A stretch of DNA of 11,068 bases, taken from NCBI GenBank assembly GCA_938041945.1, contig CALISC010000063.1, positions 1 through 11,068 of the forward strand, in the 5' to 3' direction. Shown piece by piece: positions 7,748 through 11,068 of the stretch. The notes below the pieces were generated by a model. That model made no database searches. It was not told where the DNA came from and saw nothing but the letters and a program-made list of their open reading frames with translations. The number at the start of each line of letters is the position of its first letter. Within the stretch, counting starts at the first letter, position 1. Both the position numbers and the translations under genes were made by a program. The stretch comes from an uncultured Acholeplasmataceae bacterium. GTDB lineage: Bacteria; Bacillota_I; Bacilli_A; Acholeplasmatales; Acholeplasmataceae.

Positions 7748-8011
7748 TTATTTAGCTTGAACTTGAGTGTTGTATTCTTTTAATACAGCGTCTGTTAATT
7801 CTGCTCTAAATTCACTTACAATAGGGTGTGCAATGTCTCTGTTTTCACCAGTGTTAGTTTTGCGAGAAGGCATAGCGATAAATAGACCTGACTCTCCTTC
7901 AAGAACTTTTACACCGTGAACAACGAATACATCGTCGAACACAACTGAAGCAACTGCAAGAAGTTTTTGTGAATCTTCAAGAAGTTTAACTTGAACTTTG
8001 GTAATTTTCAT
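7748..8011 (-). CDS. spoVG: SpoVG family nucleic-acid-binding regulator
   Basis: SpoVG proteins are small cytosolic DNA/RNA-binding regulators, kept in many bacteria that never sporulate. The product has 87 residues, about the usual length. It shows the family core: an N-terminal beta-rich half, then HGVKVLEGESGLFIAMPSRK (32-51) and RDIAHPI (58-64), then a C-terminal helix. The ATG at 8011 lacks a clear Shine-Dalgarno sequence close by; AAAGGA and GGAG occur only about 45-60 bases upstream, in the loop of a leader hairpin. It appears to be a single-gene transcript with a terminator-like hairpin 20 bases after the stop. A role in sporulation is not implied here; its target in this organism is unknown. 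Confidence 0.93.
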   Translation of the reverse strand: MKITKVQVKLLEDSQKLLAVASVVFDDVFVVHGVKVLEGESGLFIAMPSRKTNTGENRDIAHPIVSEFRAELTDAVLKEYNTQVQAK

Positions 8012-8043
8012 ACTTAATTTATATCTAGAAGCAATTTATGTAA

Positions 8044-8089
8044 GTATTTAGTGTTTGCTCCAGATTCCTTTCAAATATTTACTAAATAC
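8044..8089 (-). promoter_or_regulatory. Stem-loop in the spoVG leader with ribosome-binding-like loop
   Basis: GTATTTAGT on the minus strand (8089-8081) is perfectly complementary to ACTAAATAC (8052-8044), giving a 9-bp stem with a 28-base loop. The loop contains AAAGGA (8066-8071) and GGAG (8058-8061). The stem starts at the transcript start predicted from the TATAAT at 8096-8101. Its role is inferred: 5'-end protection or a protein-binding site, possibly for SpoVG itself. Confidence 0.4.
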
Positions 8090-8095
8090 AAAATA

Positions 8096-8101
8096 ATTAT
8101 A
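8096..8101 (-). promoter_or_regulatory. -10 element of a spoVG promoter
   Basis: A perfect TATAAT on the minus strand about 85 bases before the spoVG ATG and just downstream of the potD terminator. No good -35 is visible at 16-18 bases (CTTTAT at 17). The surrounding DNA is extremely AT-rich, so chance matches are common, but the position between a terminator and a lone gene fits. Confidence 0.4.
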
Positions 8102-8126
8102 TAATATTTTTTTGAAAAATAAAGAG

Positions 8127-8169
8127 AAAAAACACACTACTAAGCCATTTTATGGCTTAATTTTAGTGT
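8127..8169 (-). terminator. Intrinsic terminator of the potBCD operon
   Basis: TAAGCCAT (8141-8148) pairs perfectly with ATGGCTTA (8152-8159) around a three-base loop. An outer ACACTA/TAGTGT stem (8134-8139 with 8164-8169) extends it. On the minus strand one G and then six T residues follow. It lies about 105 bases after the potD stop. The stretch between them (8170-8274) is AT-rich with no recognisable gene. Confidence 0.7.
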
Positions 8170-8274
8170 TTTTGAGTAAAAATACGGCTAAATTTTGGAT
8201 TTTTGACAAGATTTTTGAAAAACTTAGGTTTTTCTGGTAGTTTAGTGATTTTTTAGTAGGTTATTTGGTTCTTC

Positions 8275-9537
8275 TTAATTTGAACCTCTAAATGAAATCC
8301 AGAGTCTATCTATTTCTTTTTTCATATTGTCTTCGTGTAAAAACAACTCATCTTTGTCGCCTTTTTGTGCGGTTAGTATTTCAAATAGATTTTCGTATTT
8401 CGGTTTAATTTGAATATCTGTTACTTTACCAGTTTCAAAAAACTTATCAATTTGTGCCTCTAGCATACGGAGATTTAAACTCTTGTCGGCTAAATCAAAT
8501 GTATCCATTAACTGTTTTTTGTGAACTGATTTAAGCGGAGAAATATAGCCAATTTCATCTGCATTGTCTTTAGCATTTTCAAAATCCAGCATGAAGTTAA
8601 TAAAGTCATAAGCGTTGTCTAAATTTGCGGTTTTCGGAATTTGCAGGCCGTCTATAAAAAAGTTAGTACCACTTTTGGGTTTCGCGAACTTAAGGTCTTG
8701 ATTTACCTCACCGTCTTGGCCTTTAATGATGTTAAGAGCGTCTCCAGAATAGGCGTTAATTAAATCAAAAGTGCCATCTGCCATTGCGTCAAAAATCTCG
8801 TCGGTAATAAATCGCAGCTCTGGGTTGTTTTGAATAGAAGTTTTTAAAAAACCCATCGCCGAGTCAATTGCTGGATGGTTTTGTTTTTGGTTTTTGTCAG
8901 TATCTAAAAGCGGGTTCATCGTATAGCCAAGGTGTTTAAGTGCTACCATAAAGCCGTCTCTAGAGCTGTCATACATTGCCATTTTGGGGTATTTTTCTTT
9001 AGTTTGAAATATTCCCCAACCTAGATTTTCAACGTCTCGTTTAAGCTCTTCTGCGTTTTCTCCGGCTGTGTTGTAAAACAAACCAACATAACCCCAGAAA
9101 TAAGGAATTGAGTAGTCCAGAAAATCAAATTCGGGGTCTGTGCTAATTTGTTTATTGTAGTCTTTAATTAGTCTGTAAATTTGCGGTGAAAAAATCTCTT
9201 CTTTTTTGTATTTAATGCGGCTCCAGTCAATTTTTTGAATGTAGCCTTTTTGCATCATTTGTACAGCAGCATAATCAGAAAGCACAGAAATGTCAAACTT
9301 ATCTTCGTTTGAGATTTTTTGAACGGCTACCTCGTTGCTGGTGAAGTTAGAAAAAGCCAGTCCTTTTTTGTTTTGACGAGCAAAACGAGGAACCAATTCT
9401 TCGTCTGCAAAAAACTCATTTGGAATTAGTAGTTTAACTTTTTTACGGTTTACCACAAAGTTATAGATAACAAAAAAGAAAAACAAAAAAAGCAGTGAAA
9501 AGGAAATTAAATATTTAACTAATCTCGGCTTAAACAT
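8275..9537 (-). CDS. potD: Polyamine-type ABC transporter substrate-binding protein, membrane-anchored (PotD family)
   Basis: This is the extracytoplasmic binding protein that delivers substrate (spermidine/putrescine in known relatives) to PotBC. The product has 420 residues, longer than the roughly 350 of E. coli PotD. Residues 10-30 form one hydrophobic segment after a basic N-terminus. There is no lipobox cysteine, so it is probably held by an uncleaved anchor. PotD-like stretches: YSIPYFWGYVGLFYN (142-156), DSSRDGFMVALKHLGY (190-205), DGLQIPKTA (296-304), FINFML (312-317) and the IGYISP region (329-334). Compared with E. coli, D257 is kept (D296), but W34 becomes P39, W229 Y263, W255 F294 and E171 D194. 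I chose the ATG at 9537, overlapping the potC stop by eight bases, with AAAGGA upstream. An in-frame TTG at 9546 is the alternative. The family is sure; the exact ligand is not. Confidence 0.88.
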   Translation of the reverse strand: MFKPRLVKYLISFSLLFLFFFFVIYNFVVNRKKVKLLIPNEFFADEELVPRFARQNKKGLAFSNFTSNEVAVQKISNEDKFDISVLSDYAAVQMMQKGYIQKIDWSRIKYKKEEIFSPQIYRLIKDYNKQISTDPEFDFLDYSIPYFWGYVGLFYNTAGENAEELKRDVENLGWGIFQTKEKYPKMAMYDSSRDGFMVALKHLGYTMNPLLDTDKNQKQNHPAIDSAMGFLKTSIQNNPELRFITDEIFDAMADGTFDLINAYSGDALNIIKGQDGEVNQDLKFAKPKSGTNFFIDGLQIPKTANLDNAYDFINFMLDFENAKDNADEIGYISPLKSVHKKQLMDTFDLADKSLNLRMLEAQIDKFFETGKVTDIQIKPKYENLFEILTAQKGDKDELFLHEDNMKKEIDRLWISFRGSN

Positions 9538-10342
9538 TGTGGCCAATTTCCTTTCTTTCTTTTCTGACTTTAATTAGTGCTGTTGCGTAGTCGTAAACCA
9601 CTTTTATCATAATTACCAATATTATCAAAGTAGAAAGTGCATTAATTGAAGGGTTTAGTCCTCTTTTTAAGGTATATAGGTAAATTGAGATGTTTTGGAT
9701 GTTTGAACTTCCTGACACAAAGTAAGAAATAATAAAGTCATCAAACGACATAGTAAAGGCAATAACCGCGCCTGCTTGTATACCTTCCTTGATTTGCGGA
9801 ACTAATATTTTAAAAATTGCTGTAAAATATCCGCATCCTAAGTCATAGGCTGCGTCTAAAATGTTTTTATCTAAGGTCAAAATTTTGGGATAAACAGCAG
9901 CCAGCACAAAGGGAACCGAAAAGGCAATGTGAGCAACCAAGATTGAAAAGAAGCCTAGCGGGATTTTGAAAGCTGTAAAAAAGAAAAATAAAGAAAGCCC
10001 AAAAATAATGTCTGGCGAAATTATTGGGATATTGTTAAAAAAGAAAATAGTGTCTTTGCGTTTTTTTGAGAAATTCGCAATAGAAATTGCAGCCAGTGTG
10101 CCGATGATTGTAGAAATGATTGTAGAAATCACTGCAATAATTATGGTATATATAACCGCTTGGGTTAAGTTAGGGCGCAGAAACAACTCCTGGTACCACT
10201 TAACCGAGAAACCAGAAAGTTCCTTTAGTGATTTTTTTGAGTTAAAAGAAAAAATGATGACAAAAACTACTGGAATGTATATCAAAATAATAGCCAGTGT
10301 GACAAATATTTTTCTAAATATTAAACTTCTATTGTCTTTCAT
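9530..10342 (-). CDS. potC: Polyamine-type ABC transporter permease (PotC family)
   Basis: This is an inner-membrane permease of the MetI/binding-protein-dependent type, pairing with PotB to form the channel. The product has 270 residues, normal for PotC. A basic N-terminus leads into a first membrane segment (about 11-33). Further hydrophobic segments lie at about 62-88, 107-123, 130-152, 189-210 and 234-252. The cytoplasmic EAA loop that docks on the ATPase is at about 163-182, with DAAYDLGCGYF followed by LVPQI. I start at the ATG at 10342, which overlaps the potB end by 14 bases and has AGG upstream. A TTG at 10369 would also be open but has no spaced Shine-Dalgarno sequence and would add nine non-conserved residues. 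The FDDF motif (200-203) and nearby ISYFVSG are typical of PotC. Confidence 0.92.
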   Translation of the reverse strand: MKDNRSLIFRKIFVTLAIILIYIPVVFVIIFSFNSKKSLKELSGFSVKWYQELFLRPNLTQAVIYTIIIAVISTIISTIIGTLAAISIANFSKKRKDTIFFFNNIPIISPDIIFGLSLFFFFTAFKIPLGFFSILVAHIAFSVPFVLAAVYPKILTLDKNILDAAYDLGCGYFTAIFKILVPQIKEGIQAGAVIAFTMSFDDFIISYFVSGSSNIQNISIYLYTLKRGLNPSINALSTLIILVIMIKVVYDYATALIKVRKERKEIGHNV

Positions 10343-11068
10343 TCCACTTATACCTAATACGGTCAGCAACCTTAATTAGCAGTAAAATTGCAATCATAAT
10401 CAACGAAAAAACAATCGCGATAGCCGAGCCAAAGCCAAAGCGTCCAGATTGTGTGATGTGCTGTTCAATAAAATTACCAATTAAATAACGGCCATTTCCC
10501 AAATATTTAGGAATTACCACACTGGTTGCTGCTGGCAAAAATACCAACAAAATGCCTGAAAACACACCTGGCAAACTTAGTGGCAAAACTACTGACTTAA
10601 AAGTTTTGAAGTTGTTAGCCCCAAGGTCGGCCGCTGCTTCTTTTAGTGAATTGTCCATTTTAGAAAGACTTGCGTAAATCGGTAAAACCATAAATGGTAA
10701 GAAAGAATAAACTAGACCTAAAACTATCGCTGAGTTAGTCCCAAGGATATTAAATGGCAGAATTTCTAACACTTGTTTAATTGAAAGCACTTTGATTAAC
10801 ATGTTGATCCACATTGGTGCAGTTATTAAACTCAAACACAAAACTTGAGCGCGTTTCTTTAAAAAAGTAATTGAGTAGGCCAAAGGATAGCCAATTAACA
10901 GGCAAATTAGCGTGGCAATTGCCGATAGTTTAATTGATGAGTACATCAATTTAGATGCGGTTTTGTCGGTAAAAATATTTGTGTAGTTTTCAAAAGTAAA
11001 CTTAATTCGCTCAGTGCTAGCGTTGTCTTTAAAAGAATAGAGCACCATTAAAATAAAGGGGATGACAA
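10329..11068 (-). CDS. potB: Polyamine-type ABC transporter permease (PotB family); 5' end cut by window
   Basis: This is a membrane permease partner of PotC. The open frame runs in from the right edge: codons before the ATG at 11048 read VIPFIL, continuing a first membrane segment into VLYSF. That ATG is therefore internal and the real N-terminus lies outside. About 245 residues are visible, out of roughly 270-290 expected. Five further hydrophobic segments follow. The EAA loop (EAAADLGANNF, then VVLPLSLPG, about 10563-10640) would contact the ATPase PotA. Conserved IGYPLAY (about 10886-10906) and APMWINML (about 10800-10823) are PotB-like. It ends in TAG, 14 bases inside potC. PotA is not in the window and would be expected just upstream. 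Confidence 0.92.
   Translation of the reverse strand, partial: VIPFILMVLYSFKDNASTERIKFTFENYTNIFTDKTASKLMYSSIKLSAIATLICLLIGYPLAYSITFLKKRAQVLCLSLITAPMWINMLIKVLSIKQVLEILPFNILGTNSAIVLGLVYSFLPFMVLPIYASLSKMDNSLKEAAADLGANNFKTFKSVVLPLSLPGVFSGILLVFLPAATSVVIPKYLGNGRYLIGNFIEQHITQSGRFGFGSAIAIVFSLIMIAILLLIKVADRIRYKWNERQ

Noticed and set aside
8058..8071. Leader peptide ahead of spoVG using AAAGGA/GGAG
   Set aside because: No ATG or well-spaced GTG/TTG follows these motifs within a usable distance.
8217..8234. 7-bp perfect hairpin GAAAAAC/GTTTTTC after potD
   Set aside because: Weak AT-rich stem with no T tract on either strand; chance is likely in this composition.
10343..10369. Upstream TTG start for potC (and similar TTG starts for potD at 9546 and folD at 2754)
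   Set aside because: Each would add only a few residues not expected for the family; the ATG starts are better supported, most clearly for folD with AAGGAGG.
9966..10379. 137-codon plus-strand open frame opposite potC
   Set aside because: Shadow of the potC membrane segments in reverse; low-complexity hydrophobic and lysine-rich content and no recognisable family.

Overview
The window is AT-rich and compact, and every gene I can support lies on the minus strand. Gene content and order point to a low-GC Gram-positive lineage with a reduced genome, most likely a mollicute or a close relative (Acholeplasma-like or an uncultured Tenericutes/Bacilli group). All eleven tryptophans in the predicted proteins are TGG, no gene has an in-frame TGA, and pth and mfd end in TGA. 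This favours the standard bacterial code over the Mycoplasma/Spiroplasma code. The genus cannot be fixed from the sequence alone.

Layout in transcription order (right to left). (1) potB (cut by the right edge), potC and potD form an overlapping polyamine-type ABC transporter operon ending in a hairpin terminator near 8127-8169. The ATPase gene potA would be expected beyond the right edge. (2) spoVG stands alone with its own leader and is followed by a perfect 14-bp hairpin at 7695-7727. (3) prs, pth, mfd and folD abut or overlap and form one operon ending in a hairpin at 1724-1752. It makes PRPP, recycles peptidyl-tRNA, couples repair to stalled transcription and interconverts one-carbon folates. 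(4) folC, cut by the left edge, has its own -10 element and a strong Shine-Dalgarno sequence.

The order spoVG-prs-pth-mfd matches the Bacillus block spoVG-gcaD-prs-ctc-pth-fin-mfd with gcaD, ctc and fin missing, so it looks like a pared-down ancestral Firmicutes neighbourhood. folD and folC place folate one-carbon metabolism next to it.

The most unusual feature is the N-terminus of the folC product. About 120 residues read as a degenerate HPPK (FolK) domain that has lost its metal-binding and catalytic residues and is fused to folylpolyglutamate synthase. Other points are a membrane-anchored PotD without a lipobox and with an altered ligand pocket, and 5'-proximal stem-loops at the predicted transcript starts of spoVG, prs and folC. 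I found no mobile element, CRISPR array, tRNA or rRNA. No stretch above 300 bases lacks a gene; the two largest gaps (1630-1884 and 8012-8274) hold terminators, promoters and leaders.
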